This document shows, in pieces, positions 43,942 through 57,300 of a stretch of 64,000 bases of DNA (its first letter is position 1; every line of letters starts with the position of its first letter). Below the pieces are notes generated by a model. The model was not told where the DNA came from. It searched no databases and saw nothing but the letters and a program-made list of their open reading frames with translations. This DNA comes from Seiridium cupressi (Eukaryota; Ascomycota; Sordariomycetes; Amphisphaeriales; Sporocadaceae), in contig JARVKI010000021.1 of assembly GCA_036674765.1 (NCBI GenBank), positions 62,001-126,000 of the forward strand, read 5' to 3'. The position numbers and the translations under genes are program-made.

Positions 43942-46900
43942 ATGGAGCAAGTAATTGATGTGAGCTGGATGAACCATGGGAAAGGTATGTCAATCGGGAG
44001 CCTTTCGCTCATGGTGGTCCGACTCTTCTCATGATATCAGAGTCCTGCCAACCCAATCCCCAAGCTGACAATGCCCATGAAATAGACAAGCTGAGCAAGC
44101 ACAACAACACGAAACAAGTCTCGTCGTCGCCGCCGAATCATGATTCCGCAAATGGTCACATATTAGAATCCGCCTCTGCAAGCAAAATCAATGGCAAGAC
44201 AGCTCCGATATCACCACCACCTTCACCTCCTCCAGCCGCGACCCCGCCAAGTGCCAAACAAATACCACAACGACCAGGAGTAGCTAGGAGCGGCTCGGCT
44301 GACGAGAAAAAGTCTCCTGGACCAAATGGCACACCGCCGCAACGCAGGGGCTCATGGTTTTCAAAGATCTCCTCGCCCTTCTCTTCCACTCCGAGCGCTG
44401 CGCAACAATCAAGCCCGGCCGCCCCGTCGCAATCGGATGCCGATGATGATGTCGCGCCTCTACCAAAAATCAATCCAAACAAGAACGCCGTCTTGCCACA
44501 TGCAACAAGACAACCGGGCGATGGTCCCTATGTACCGGCGCCGCCCAGGAATGGGCAGCCTGGATTCTTTCAAGTGTTCCGCCGCAAGTCGTCTTCCAAT
44601 GGCTCTATACTCCAGGGTAGAGGCAACCATGGCTTGGTAGAGCGTCGCGTCCTCAATGTTGACAAGCAGAGGGAAAGACCCCGACTCAGCGAACTCAACC
44701 AGGCAAAGCTGCGGCGGGTCGCTTTCTGCGTGGATGTTGAGATTGCGCCCATGCCAAAGTACTCGGATTCCGAAACCTCGGGAAACATGGGAGAAGAGAA
44801 GACTCAGAAGCGCAAAATTACAGAGAAAGGCGAAGGGGAGGCCTTAAAACGTCCCAAAGCTGTCGAAGAAGAAAAAGAAAGCAATGGTGTCATCAAGGCA
44901 ACTGGTGAGCAGCTACCAAAGGAGCCTGAGAAAGAGGGTACAAACACAGAGGCTGCCTCAAAAGAAGAATCGAAAACAGGCATCACTGTCTCAACGGAGG
45001 AGCCCAAACCTGAAAAGGAAAATACTCGGAAAAAGGAGAAGAAAAAGAAGAGCGAGGCAGAACGCAAGGCAAAGAAGGAGCAAAAACGGAAAGAAGCTTT
45101 AGAGAAGGGTGCCATCCCAATGGAGATCCATCTTGATAGCGATTCCTCGACTGAAGATGTCGCAGTACCACAGATACCACGACCCAGCAAGTACACACCA
45201 ACAACAAACCCTGGTCGGATATATCGCAGATGCTGCCAGTTGCGAGAAACTGATATTCTGACCAAGATCACTTCTCAGCTTCCAAAAACTACTGCAACCA
45301 ACCCGGATGGTGTTGTTGAGAAACTTGATCTGACCGATTATTTTTTGTCACTCCCGGATATGGTTACACTTGGCGACTTCTTTGCTGTTGTACCCGTCAA
45401 AGAAGTTGTCCTGGAGAACTGTGGCTTGACAGATGAAGGCATTCGTGTTGTCTTGGCTGGGCTCCTTGCTTCCAAGAAGCAGAAGGCCAAACAGCGAAAG
45501 AGCATTACCAGGCCGGCCGACTTGTGTCATCAAGGAGGTGTTGTTGAGCGACTTGTCCTCAAGAACAACAAGCTTGGAGTTGATGGGTGGAAGCATATCT
45601 GTCTTTTCATCCACATGTGTCGTTCGTTGAAATGTCTTGACCTCTCCAGCATTGCATTCCCGGCTCCCTCTGAACCAGTCAAGACAACGCCCTTGTCGCA
45701 TCATTTCCCCCTTCATGCTGCCCCGGTCACCCAACTGGATATATCTTTGCTGTTATCGAAGGCCCTAGGCGAGAGGCTTGCAGGTGCCGAGTTGGAACTC
45801 TTGAGTCTCGGCGAGACAGGGTTGACAACAGCCCAACTTGGTGCTGTCATCGATGGTTGTTTGAAGTCCGGTATCTCGCGCCTCGGGCTCGCGCATAATG
45901 ACATCGACGCTCAAGGCATTGAGCATGTCGCTAGATATCTGCGTGGCGGGAAATGCCAAGGTCTTGACTTGGGTGGCAATGACCTGAGGGATCATCTCCA
46001 GACGATTGCTGATGCGATCAGCGAAGATAACGAGACGCTGTGGGCCCTCAGTCTGGCCAACGGTAACGTCAACCCGAGCTCGCTCTGCAAACTCCTCCCA
46101 AAGCTTGCTCAGATCAAGAACTGCAAGTTTATTGATCTGTCTCACAACCATGAGCTCTGCGAATCACAACCAAGTGCTATAGGCTTGCTGCGGAGGTATC
46201 TCCCAAAACTAGACTCTCTGAAGCGACTTCATCTTGCGGATATCGCCATGACGTCCGAGCAAGCTATAGCCGTTGCAGAAATCCTGCCCGAGGTCAGCAC
46301 TCTAGCGCATATCAACCTGCTTGAAAACCCGGAGTTGGTGCGCTTGGCCGATGCAAAGACCGAAGAGGCCCAGGAAGAAGCTTGTGCTCTGTATGCCTCC
46401 CTGCTGGCAGCTGCTCGAGTCTCACAAACCCTTGTCAAAATCGATATCGACACTCCAAGTGCTGGTTCCTCAGAAATTGTGATTGCACTTGCTAACCAAG
46501 TTCTGGCTTATTGTCTTCGCAATCTGCGCATGGCCCCTGATATCCGAGACAGCGCAGGTGGTCAGGGCCCAGAGAAAATGAAGTATCCTGACGTGTTACG
46601 GCATATTGTTGGCCACGAAGAAGACACGACTGTGGTCGAGCTTGACGATGTCGACGTCAATGCCGCTCCTGATGAGGACTATGTCATCGGCGGAACTGGA
46701 GTTGTTAAGGCGTTGACATGCTGCTTGAACAATCTGGATCAAAACGTAAGAAGGGATTCCGGCGAATTCATTAGGGATCTTGAGACCGGCGCAGTTGTTC
46801 CAACCGCCAAGGTACATGGCGGAAAGGCGAAGGACATGTCGAAACATCTTCTTGCCAGTGCCCGCAAGATTCGGGCGCGGCTGCAACCTATTCTAGCCCA

Positions 46901-47624
46901 GGCCAAGGCGTCGTCGAGGGAAGACATGAACAACTATAGTAAGCGACTTGCGGTGGTCACAAGTCAGAGCCAAGCTAACGCAGAACTAGATCGCCTTCTA
47001 TTCCTCGATCAGACTCTTCAGGAGATTATCCGCCGTTTTGAGGACGAGTTTCCCGAGACTCGCCAGCAGCCGGGGCCGCTCATGGCACCGAACTATTTAC
47101 CACCAGCGCCTCCCCAGCGAGGCGGCTCCTTTTCATCTGCGGAGGTGGACCCCGTCTTCACAGACAACGAGGATCTCGAGACGGATTTGTTGTCACCCTT
47201 TCGCTCTCGGTCCAATTCGATCATGTCCCACACCTCCAAACAGTTGGCTGTGGAAGAAGGTCGGGCACTTCGTATCGGCCATCATTTCCGGCGTGGATTC
47301 ATCCAGGCACACTATAACTTGCTTACTGGTGCCGAGTCGGAGATTGGCCACGATCCGGATCACAAGAAGATGATCGAGCATATGTTGGAGGATCTTGGTG
47401 CCGATTCAGAAGACATCAGGAAAAAGGTCGAGGCAAAGGGCGCCATTGCTACCTTCCAGGAGGAGCGCAACGAGATCCTCAGAAGAATGCGAGATAAAGA
47501 TCCCGTGCAGTGGGATCGATTCATTGAGGCTCAGGAGAAGACACGAGCCAATATCCAGCTGGGAAATAAGGAGGAGCATCCCAAGTCAAACACTCTGGCT
47601 GATGAGAGTGCTATCGCTGATTAA
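43942..47624 (+). CDS. Mhp1-type leucine-rich-repeat protein (cell-wall/cytoskeleton related)
   Basis: Predicted 1208-residue protein in two exons, 43942-43984 and 44041-47624; the 56 nt intron (GTATGT...ATCAG) joins MEQVIDVSWMNHGK to ESCQPNPQ in frame. The first 180 residues are disordered and Pro/Ser-rich with a RRGSWFSKISSPF motif. A conserved block follows (FFQVFRRKSSSNGSILQGRG and ERPRLSELNQAKLRRVAFCV). Next is a Lys/Glu-rich charged stretch (about 270-370), then leucine-rich (RNI-like) repeats from about residue 420 to 830, such as LDLTDYFLSL, VVLENCGLTDEGIRVVLAGL, RLVLKNNKLGVDGW and LDLGGNDL. The C-terminus has a conserved helical region (HHFRRGFIQAHYNLLTG). Ascomycete homologues are annotated as cell wall biogenesis protein/Mhp1, after a yeast microtubule-associated protein; direct evidence for that role is thin. 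Convergent with the glutaminase gene. Confidence 0.88.
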
Positions 47625-48775
47625 GAAGTACGATGTATTAGGTGGGCCAGGAGCCATGTACGATTAACAAAGCTGTACACCAACCAACCTAACGGTCGAA
47701 AAGAGCAGTCGGGACCTAAACTTTCTTTGCATTAGTCTGGGAGAAGATTGGGTATGAGGAAGTCTCGATTCCGGTCAGGGGTTCATGAACATTTATCCAT
47801 ATTATATTTTTTTTTTTTTTTTTCACGAATAACACGCAGCATGGGTGCCCGGCGTACGAAAGAGTTCATAGCATTTTGGGGTTTGCGCTGGGTCCCGGGG
47901 TCAGAATCCGCCACGCATTATGGGTCAATGACTGGATTCAACAGTATAGGATGCGAATAAAGAGACTAGGTTACCTCAACGCAAATTCAGCGGTATGGAT
48001 GATAGGCATATACCCTTGTATGAGATTTTTGTTTATGCCTATACCTTCTGTTTTATTGGCACCTAATTATGTGAGGACCAACACAGTAGAGTTGAGTGGG
48101 AGTGGCAATGAATGAGTCATCGATGTGGAGGAACACATAGACGTAGGGTTCGCCAGGTTGTAAAATTGATTGCCCTGGTCATAGTCTCGCTATAGCGAGG
48201 GCATATCAATCAAGTACGGCACTTCATGGACATTAGTTTGCAGACAAGTAGGGTTTGTAAGTTGAGCCGTTCAGGCATGACTTGATTGCTGAGGTGGTAC
48301 GACAGTGTGCCGCCGTACAGAACTTGCCATGCCTATAGAAAACAGTCTAGATGACTGTTCATCAAATACCAGGACCCATGACTAGCTATGATGCCAACGA
48401 CCGACGAGAACTCCCCACCGTGTATGCCTCCCACGGCTATTTCCGTCAACTCAAAGGTTGCCCCTTTTCCCTTTCCCTATTTCATGCGAGCGACCGTACC
48501 GATGCATTCCCGAGCCGCTATGAATGCAAACCATGACGTGCTGTGCTGTGCAACAAAAAAACCTGATCCAAACCAAAGCAAGTCCGCCTCGTTGTTAAGT
48601 GGAGGTGAGGGTATCAAAAATTACAGAATAAACACTAAATAATAATAACGCTTCCATGTGTAAATGCGAAGAGTCAACGAGGGATAATGGAAGCGAACTA
48701 AACAGAAAAAAAAAAAACAGAGACTTCAGGTCTCCACCCTGGGCATCGCCTGGCAACGAACGCTAGCCGTTGAAT
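47625..48775. other. Convergent intergenic region
   Basis: 3' ends of the Mhp1-type gene (+) and the glutaminase gene (-). Contains a T-rich run near 47809-47822, an A12 run near 48708 and the second copy of the CTCGCTATAGCGAG palindrome at 48186-48199. No gene was recognised. Confidence 0.5.
48186..48199. repeat. Palindrome CTCGCTATAGCGAG, copy 2
   Basis: Perfect 14-base palindrome in a convergent intergenic region; 13 of its bases match the sequence at 26027-26039. See findings. Confidence 0.7.
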
Positions 48776-51128
48776 TTATGGCAGAGCCAGCAAGGCAAAG
48801 TGGCCGCCCACGACAGGTCGCGCATGGAACTGTATTCCGGGGAAATCGCCCGTGCCTGCATCGTACAGATCAGTCAAGGGCAGGTTGGTCGGGGTCACGT
48901 TGATCCAGTTGGCGAGTTTGGAGATGAACAGATCGCGAGTGGTGGCGCTGGAGATGGCGGCGACGAACATCTCCCAGTCTGACTTGGTCTGTGTGTGACG
49001 GGTATCGAGGGGAACGCCGTACTCTAGAGCAACAGTCGGATAGAAGTCGCTCTGCATGTCATAGACGGACTGGGGGACAAAGTCGGAACCAAATCCAAGC
49101 AGGCTGTTGGCGTACAGGTTGTACAAAAGGCCGTGCGAATCTCCATCGCCGTACGAAAGTGTAGTGTGTGGGGGATCAGCAGCCTTGTTGATGCCCAAGT
49201 CTTGCCATTGCGAAATGTACGAAGTCGCCGTGTCGCCGTACGTCTTCTCGTCATCCGTGTTGCCGGTCAGCTTGGCAATCTCGGACATGGCGCGTAGCCC
49301 GATGATTCCCTTGAGTGCCAGGTTGGTCTGGTTTGCAAGCGTCCCGGCAAAGTCGTCGGTGGACAGCTGGTTGGCTGGGATAAGGGCTTCATCCACGAGG
49401 TAACCGGCCCACTGCTTGAGGATGGAGTAGTGCGTTGTCAAATAGGCCGTATCGCTGGCCTTTTGAGCGTACGCGAGAGCCATGATGATCATGTTGCCGC
49501 ACTCTTCTAGAGGCATGGGCTCGTCGGAACCGTCTGGGTAGCCTTTCGCGATAGGGAACGTTCCGAGGTCGTGAATGGCATTCTTGTTGGGATAATGCCC
49601 GTTCTCTTGGTTGATAAACAGGGGATCCAGCAAGTAGGCCAACAGCTTGGGGTTCGCATACAAAAGCAGGGGAATCGCCGGATAGATCACATCGACCGTT
49701 TGAATGTCGCTGTTGGAGCTGATCTCCTTGAGGAAAATCAAAGGTGCGGCGTCGGTGCCGGTGAATTGCAAAGCTGCAAATGCCTGGCGGACACTGAGAC
49801 TGGTAATGGTGAGATAGTTCTGACCAGCAGCAGCCAGCGAGTCAGAGGCAACCTTGTTGTCAAGATCCGTAGCAAGTCCAACTGCATCTCCGTAGTCGTT
49901 GTAGAAGAATGTCATCTGTGATGAGTAGTCAGCAGCCGCCTTCCCAACCATTACAGAGTACGGCTTACGGCATCAAGACCATTCGAGAAATAGCTCATCC
50001 ATAGTGACGGCTCAAGTGTCAGGCTGCTACCCTCGCCCAGAAATGAAATAGCATTATCCTGCGTCAATCCAAGGGAGAAAAGAGTAGAAACACTCTCGGA
50101 GCCGACAGATCCAAAATCCTTGGCGAAAGCGAACACGGGCCTGGTGAAAAAAAAATCAGTGCACATTCTTTTTAGACTAGTGGTTTCTTCAATATATACC
50201 AGCTGTCGTTGATGGCTCTGAAATTGGTGTCTTTGGTGTCCGATAGTTTCCCGTTCTGGATAAAGTTGTTTCGCACATCGACATCGATACCACTTTGGTA
50301 GGTGATCTGCACGGCTCGCTTAGCAATTCGGTCTTGAGATGATGGTAGCTTAGACTTACACCATCAGTATCAGCGGTAGACCAATACCACGTACCCCAGC
50401 TAGCCTGGTTACGGACTTCAGATAGTTCTTCCTGATCTTGTCTTTCAAAGGTATGATATAGGACACCATCCGAACTACTCAAATCCCAGGTAGCGACCGC
50501 AGTTGGGTCACCGGATGCCCATTCTAGGCATTGGGTCAGTCACCCCAGTGGAAACTAGTATTGCAGCAGCTTACCTCCAGAGACATCGGCATGGAGCTCG
50601 ACATCATGGCTAGCGCCGTCGATTGACTCGACCGCGACGTCCAAATATGTGAATGTTAATGATTGCCTTCTGAGATCACTCGGCGTGACTGGCGACAAGA
50701 ACGTGATGTTCATGCCGACCTTGCCGCCGACATTCATGATGAAGGTACTTCGCGTAGATGTATACGAAAAGTCTGTTTGATCTACCACCTGCGGCCAGTC
50801 CGGAGGAGCACCCATCCAGGTGTACGCAACTCCATCCACACGAATGAGTCCTACCCAGCCGGTAATTCCCTGACTGCATATAATTAGCAACGGCGAGAGT
50901 GACTCATTGGATTCATGAACAGGAGACATACTCCCAGAACGTCGCCCATTCCCCAGCCAGGTAGCCCCCGTTTCCGCCGTCACTTCCCGCATTCAGCCAA
51001 CTATTGAGGTAGGGAGATTTCACCGCTAGAGGTATTGATGGCGGTCTTGCGGGCGAGAAAGTGGAATCAGCGGTGGCTGATTGGACAGCGAGCCCCAGGA
51101 GGGCCGCGACCGTCGATGAGAACTTCAT
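48776..51128 (-). CDS. Secreted glutaminase GtaA-type (DUF5127/DUF4965/DUF1793)
   Basis: Predicted 692-residue secreted enzyme in six exons: 51128-50932, 50873-50575, 50523-50360, 50306-50200, 50140-49969 and 49915-48776; the five introns (51-59 nt) all keep frame and rebuild family sequence, e.g. ATFWD|QGITGWVGLIRVDG and INDSW|PVFAFAKDFG. A signal peptide (about residues 1-20, ending SATA) precedes the mature start DSTFSPARPPSIPLAVKSPY, a family hallmark. The C-terminal half has YPAIPLLLYANPKLLAYLLDPLF, the PNKNAIHDLGTFP block, ECGNMIIMALAYAQ and the terminal TDLYDAGTGDFPGIQFHARPVVGG. Length matches the Aspergillus GtaA family (about 690). GtaA hydrolyses glutamine to glutamate and ammonia outside the cell. 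Two GATA-factor sites lie just upstream, suggesting nitrogen control. Confidence 0.94.
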
Positions 51129-51300
51129 GATATGGAAGTTACGGGAGGGTTGATAACAAATAGGAGGGTTATAGCCAGCGAGGGCTATCTATAGCCAAGA
51201 GTATCCAGGGACACAGAACAAACAAGCGATGTTCAGTATGGAGAGAAAGAGATCGTCAATACTGACCCGGATGGGAGGGAGTGGTTTTATATGACTGAAG
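51129..51300 (-). promoter_or_regulatory. Glutaminase promoter: GATA sites and TATA-like box
   Basis: On the minus strand upstream of the ATG (51128) there is a TATA-like ATATAAAA (plus-strand 51285-51292, 157 bp upstream). HGATAR sites of the AreA/NIT2 type are at 51185-51190 (AGATAG on the minus strand) and 51151-51156 (TGATAA on the plus strand). AreA regulates nitrogen-scavenging genes, which fits a glutaminase, but single GATA sites are frequent by chance and the nearest one is probably inside the leader. Confidence 0.35.
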
Positions 51301-54300
51301 GGAAGAAACGACAATGGACTAAGACCCACGTTTTCAACACTCAAGGGGGTGCACAGCGAGATCAGCTGGCTTAGCTGTATGAGCGAGGTTTGACAGACTT
51401 CACACTGGGGACATGGGACTGGGACTGGGGCACTAAGTGGGTGCTGGCAACAATGCTCAGAGTAGAGATCACGAGCCTGATGTTATGCGTCGTTACTTGT
51501 ATGCATGGGCTCCACCATGTACTAGAAATTAAGCTTGGCCCGTCCACACGCGACGAACGCTTGTTCGTGACAGAGACGATGCCCAGGGCGCATGCAACCA
51601 ACCTATGATGCCTCTGGGAGAAGCCGGGGGCCAGCTCACAACACACTCGACGAAGTACATGGTGCGGGTGTTCGGGTGGATCACAGGCCAATAGTCGGCG
51701 GTGGTGCATCTCGTCCTGGCACGAGGGGACTTTGACCTCATGGTATCACGCTTGGCCTGGGCTGTGGCTCGCGTCCAGGAGCAGTGGTGGGCATTAGAGA
51801 AAGGCTTGGAAGCGGCCGAGTAGGACGGGGATCTCTGGGCAATGAATCTGGAAGCGGTCAGAAATGGTAGATGCTTCCCATTCCGTCTAGTGATAGGCCG
51901 CGATGTTGTTGTAGGCTGGATGCGGCAAGAGATCTGTCAGTCACGAGAAACCAAAATCATCGCCGGCTCGATGGTCGGGGGGAGAAACATTGGGGTAACT
52001 GGCCCCACCGTAACGGCTGTGCCCTGGATCGAGTAGCTTCATGTGAGCTGGAAAAAGAATTCGCGGAACTATGGAATGATCCCAGTACTGAAGATGCACT
52101 GACACGTCGGATTCAAGAAAGGCTACGCCTGAGGGTGGAGTTGAGTTGGCATCCAGGACGGGCGTTGCCGCCGCTGACAGGCTGGAGCAGGACTAGGATG
52201 ATGAGTCCTGCTGTAATGAGCCTCAGTCAGAACATGAGATGAGAGCCAATAAGGGGGTTCTCATAAAATTTAGTTTTGATGCGGCGACGAAGGGGCAGTG
52301 GCCGCTTGCTGAAGCCATGGATTGATGGTCAATGCCTTGGATAACTAGTCTGGGACGTTACGAATGTTCTTTTCGGCGATGCGGCAGGGGGTGACTTGGC
52401 CCTTTGGGTCAAGGCCAGCAAGGCCAGCAAGGCCGAGCAAGGACGAAGACCCAGGCCGGATCCGGATCAGGGTGCCGTTGCTGGATACAATTGTGCTGAA
52501 GAAGCTTCTAAACGTGCGCCTGCCGAAACATTCGAGCGGCAGGTCACACTGGGGCAGAAGACATCCGTCGTCGGTGCGCTGTCAAAGTGCCCACATTGTT
52601 AAGGGTTCCGGGCGGCAAAGGCAATGGCGCCGCCACGATGCAGGTCCCTGGTTATAGTCAGAAATCTTATCGACGGGGGGAGCCCGCCACCACGAGCCAC
52701 TTGAGCCCGCCTGGACAGAGCCTAATCTTAACGGCCAGGCAAATCACAACGCGTCTGCCAGCCCGTTTCAGCATCTCTCATGCACGACAAATGCTTCGTC
52801 CCCATTGCGGCAACCTGCATACGAAATTCTCCTTTGATCAAATTTCCCGATCCCGGAATTGTATCTTGTTCTGTTTTTCTTTTCTCCCCTTCCTGGGATC
52901 CTTTGCACCCTCTCTGCATTCCCTATTCCCCCCGAGGCTAGCAGGTCCAGCGCTCTCCAGGAACGTGTCGCCAGACTCCATTGTAGTGCTTACTCCATGT
53001 AGCTCAAGTGCCCTTAGTGGATGCGATCAGTCAATATTCGACCCAATGACCATTCGTTGACTGTATGCTCACGCGATCTGCATTGTCAAAGGATCTTCAA
53101 CTGTGGCTTGTTCGCTTAGCAATCCCCCGCCCAGCGTGGCAAGGGGTCAACCACGCCGCCAATCCGTAGTCTGGGGAATCCTGGTTGATCATCATCACCG
53201 CCTCTCGACCATACTACCTAGTACTCACGCAGACTTGCTTTTCTCCTCCATGGCATCATTATATCCGGCCACGACCGGGCCTATTTGGCCGGGCGCATCC
53301 ATCCACTCAACACGGGGCATGACTCAAGCCTCTCTTGTCTCCACAGCAAACATGACAAACTTGTGTCGGTGGCTCAACTGTAAGTGGGTGGAATCCTGCC
53401 AACTGTCTCTCGGTCCACGGGGCCTGCATACAAATCCGAGCTACGTAACAGTACTCACAAGGAACGGGAAATTTTCTGCATCTGCAATGTTACCATTCCT
53501 CAACAGCCCGAACCCACGGTGGCTGCAGCATCATGCCGCCGCAAGCCTCACGTTGTAAGCCTGTTCCCATGTTGCGCTGGCAACACACGGATCACATATC
53601 GGAGAAATTCAGAGGCCGCAAAGGTAACTCATGTCAAAAAGCACGCAGGTGTTCGGCTGTGAGGACCTCGAACGAGTCCGACCGTTCATCGTACGCCTGT
53701 GGTGCTGTAGCAGCTTGTTGACGCCGTTCATGTCCTCCTGTTACGACCAACCTTTGATACCCCAGACCTCTGTCGAAAAGAAATCGCAGGACGCAGGAAG
53801 TCTGTCACGCCGCCACATCCGGGGTGAAAGTATGAGCCTTGCGTGGTCAAAGAGCTTCCCCAGTGACCAACCTATGGGTCGCTATACAGCTTGGCCGGTC
53901 GACGCGGGGCCGAAATGTGATCACACTGAACGGAACGTGTTCTGCAGGCTTGCGGAGCCAGCGGCCTGGTTCCCAGATCCCGCAAATTACTGTCCTGCTT
54001 TTGACTCATGTGAGTACAAAACTTGTTCCAAGATCTCAATGGTCCAACTGTGCGTTAGCCTTGGTCCTGTCGATGATTTGCCGGAACAGGAAGGCCAGCC
54101 ACGACATTCTGCAAGATCATGAGGTCGCAGCGTTACATTTCCCATCCGCCGTTGGATATGTCGGAAATCTAGATGGATCGTCTAGCCCTCGGCCACTACT
54201 GGAATCAGCCATGACAGATGGTTCTTCGGATGACCATGTCGCCCTTGTAAAAGTGCCGGCGCTACCCCAGATGACGTCCCCACAGGCCTAATCTTACTAT

Positions 54301-57300
54301 GGTACATAGTTAGCATGCCTACGATGTACCCCGCATTCTCACCTGAGCTTCCTGAGCCGCTGACATGACTTGCAGAAGTACCGCTGCCACTGGGTGTCCA
54401 ATGGACGTGTGCCTATCGCTGGAGCACTCCAGCTTCACTCGTCTCTGCCAGGGTCGCGTGTGGGATACAATTCTCCATCCGAAGGTTGCCGAATGCCCTG
54501 GGCGTGTGCTACCCCAGAGCCCAACCATGCTTGACATCACATGTTGTTCTAGGGTTGCGGGACCAAGCGAAAATCATGATGCCGTGCACCTCACAGTCCT
54601 TGGGGTCTGGCGGCGGGCCGAGGCGATTTCATACGTTGATATGGCATCCAACGCATCGCGGAACTCACCCGAGTATCGGCGTAGAACTGATGCCTCCAGG
54701 TCTTTCTCCTGGGCTGACGTCAGCGGAATGAGCGGAATCAGTGGTCCACGAGTTGTACGCAGTTTTGTTGCAATGATCCAGATCTCGTGAGCTCTTGCAT
54801 TTATGTAGCATCTGACACCGAAGGGTTCGATGTGGTTCCAGCCTTATGCTCACAGAATTAATCAGCGGATTCTTGCCATTATCCACAGCAAGAAAGCATC
54901 CAGTACCCTACACCGCTTTCGTGTCGTATGCTGTGTACACATTGCACAGCACACTGGCTGGAGGAGATGGTGTTGATAGTGTTTATGCTGCCGTCCACAT
55001 GAGTCCGCGGCAACCATTTTCGAGTATGATGGTGCCATCGACTCGGCCGAATGCAGAAGAGAAGAGTGCGGGATCCAGTCGGATACTTGCAGCAGCAGCA
55101 AGACCGCAAGGAGGGCTCTGTAGGAACTGAGACAAGCATGGTCCAATTTCCTTATCCATGGGTCACACTGCGTAATAAATGCAGCAACATGCGAGCATCC
55201 GTACCGAGACTCTTGGCCGGGACATTACGGTAGTACAAGATCGTCAGTTGAGCCTCATTGAAGCCCAACCCAAATAGCGTTTTGTGGGTATTTGAATACG
55301 AGCAACGAGAATGCGAGTGTCTCTTGACCACATGGCTGCAGATGCAAAGATCGATATTCGCTTAGAGGCTGGGGTCAAACTCATGTGCAAAAAATGGCCA
55401 TCATAGTAATAGGAATTAATGGCGACGCGGATACAACAAGAAGAAGAAAAGGATAGTATCTTCTTCCTTGTGCGCTAACAGTTCAAATGAATAAGCTGCA
55501 TTGCAATCTGCGCCAGCCAATGAGTGCAAACATGGTCATTGCACCATCGGGTTCAGCTTAGACGAACGTGCGACGAACCGCGCCGGCACCGAAAACCGCA
55601 ATGCACGGCGCCTATTTCTAGAATCACGATTCTCGCAAGCACCCGATATCTGTCTAGCGCCGTTGGAAGAAACCGTTCGTTTCGTAGAAAATATCGCGGG
55701 CCGTTTGTATAAACGAAACAGGAGAATCCTCATGGGGTTCTCCACATAGGAGGGTATGAAACACTGATAATTTCCGAGCCTGGCATCCACAACCAAAACC
55801 CGAAGACGGGTTCGGCTGGAGCAAGGATGAGCTGCTTCACTTGGGATCAAATAAATTGGCAACGTCATTTTTTCCAACGCTGCTTTTCACTCCGAACCGA
55901 AGGGCATGAGTTTTTCTACATGCGAAAGCGTGTAGCTTTGTAAGGACAGGCAACATATCGTATAGGCGCTCCGTATGCACCATTAAGATCCCAAACGTTG
56001 GCATCTAAGGCGCTGAAATTCTGTCATGCATCTTTGAGAAGACCATGACCGGAGTTCCCAATTGCCATGTGGATTGTGATTCCTCGGACAATATTGTGCG
56101 TGCCGGCGATGCGCCACAGAAACATTGACAGCCTGACCTTTACTCGAGATAGCCACTTTAATGTTGGCTCTTCAGGTGTCACCTCCTGCGGCACTGATAG
56201 TCTGTAGTATAGCTAATCTGGTATTGTGCTATAGGGCTGAGGATTATTCGCTTTTGGTGGGATAGAACTGGCTAGTATACGGCCGATCATTATGCAGCTC
56301 ATCTGTGCTTACAGTCTAGACCTGATCTACACCATATATTCCAAAACGGTCTTCCTTGCAATGTCAACCGCTACGAGGCCTGTTTCGTGATATGGAAGGA
56401 AGTATTCCTGTGTCCTCCAAATTATAGGCCATACTCAAACACGATGCGAGCCTCAAAGCCAATTCAGCCAACATACTCATTTAGTCTTCAGCTGATGCGT
56501 GCCTGCCCCTGGGGAAGCCATCATTCCGAGTAGAATCTTTTCTGTTCCTGAGCACACTTTGGCGTAGGTACGTAGCTGATAGAAACGGCCATGTTCTCAC
56601 CAGGGGTAAGCATTGTATAGCCCCTCTTGGCTTCAATGCATCTGCGTCATTCGTCAATACATGTATTCGTTCAATGCTGTGTGAATTTGTTACTTCGCGC
56701 CGAAGACGGCATTTTTTTTCCAATTCCAAGACGTCACCTTTCTCCAGTTTTGATCACGCCAGGAAGTGTCTAGTTAGTGCGCGATCGCCTCAAGGTTTTT
56801 CAGAGATCGCTTCCACCCCGCGAATCGACGGCAAGGAGCGAGAGTCAAAGTGAATGGCATTCCCGGCCAGACCTGCACGAAACATGAAACCGTCAGCGTC
56901 GTTGTAGAGAGGGCGGCTTTGATGACCAGGGGGCCTGGGACGGGGGCTTGGAGCTTCACGAGGCCGAAAGGGGAAAGGGTGAGGGCTGGCTAAATTCCCC
57001 GATTGGCCAGAAGCCACTATACGGGGCCCTACCCGGGGTTCTGGCAACGTCGCCCATATCCACAGCAAGCCCAGTCTGTGGTTCTCTGAACTTCCAGAGC
57101 CCCATTGCATGAATCACTGGACGAACCCTCACTCCTCGTTCATTTCGCTGGGTCGACTCGGCGGCTCGCCTGCTCACTCGTCTGATGTTTTTGGCGCAAA
57201 CGTTTCTGTCTGAGATTCCCGTCTCCAATCGGGCGCCTTGGCAGGGGCATTTAGACTCCAGCGACTGACCCTGTTCGCATAGGGTGGTTATGCTCAGGTT

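Noticed and set aside
49916..49951. Upstream ATG at 49951 as start of a separate 391-residue protein
   Set aside because: This is intron sequence of the glutaminase gene; splicing at 49968/49915 joins the true exons in frame and matches the family.
53103..54790. Cluster of overlapping open frames of 60-163 codons
   Set aside because: Frames overlap on both strands, encode no motif, and no consistent splice joints link them into one protein.
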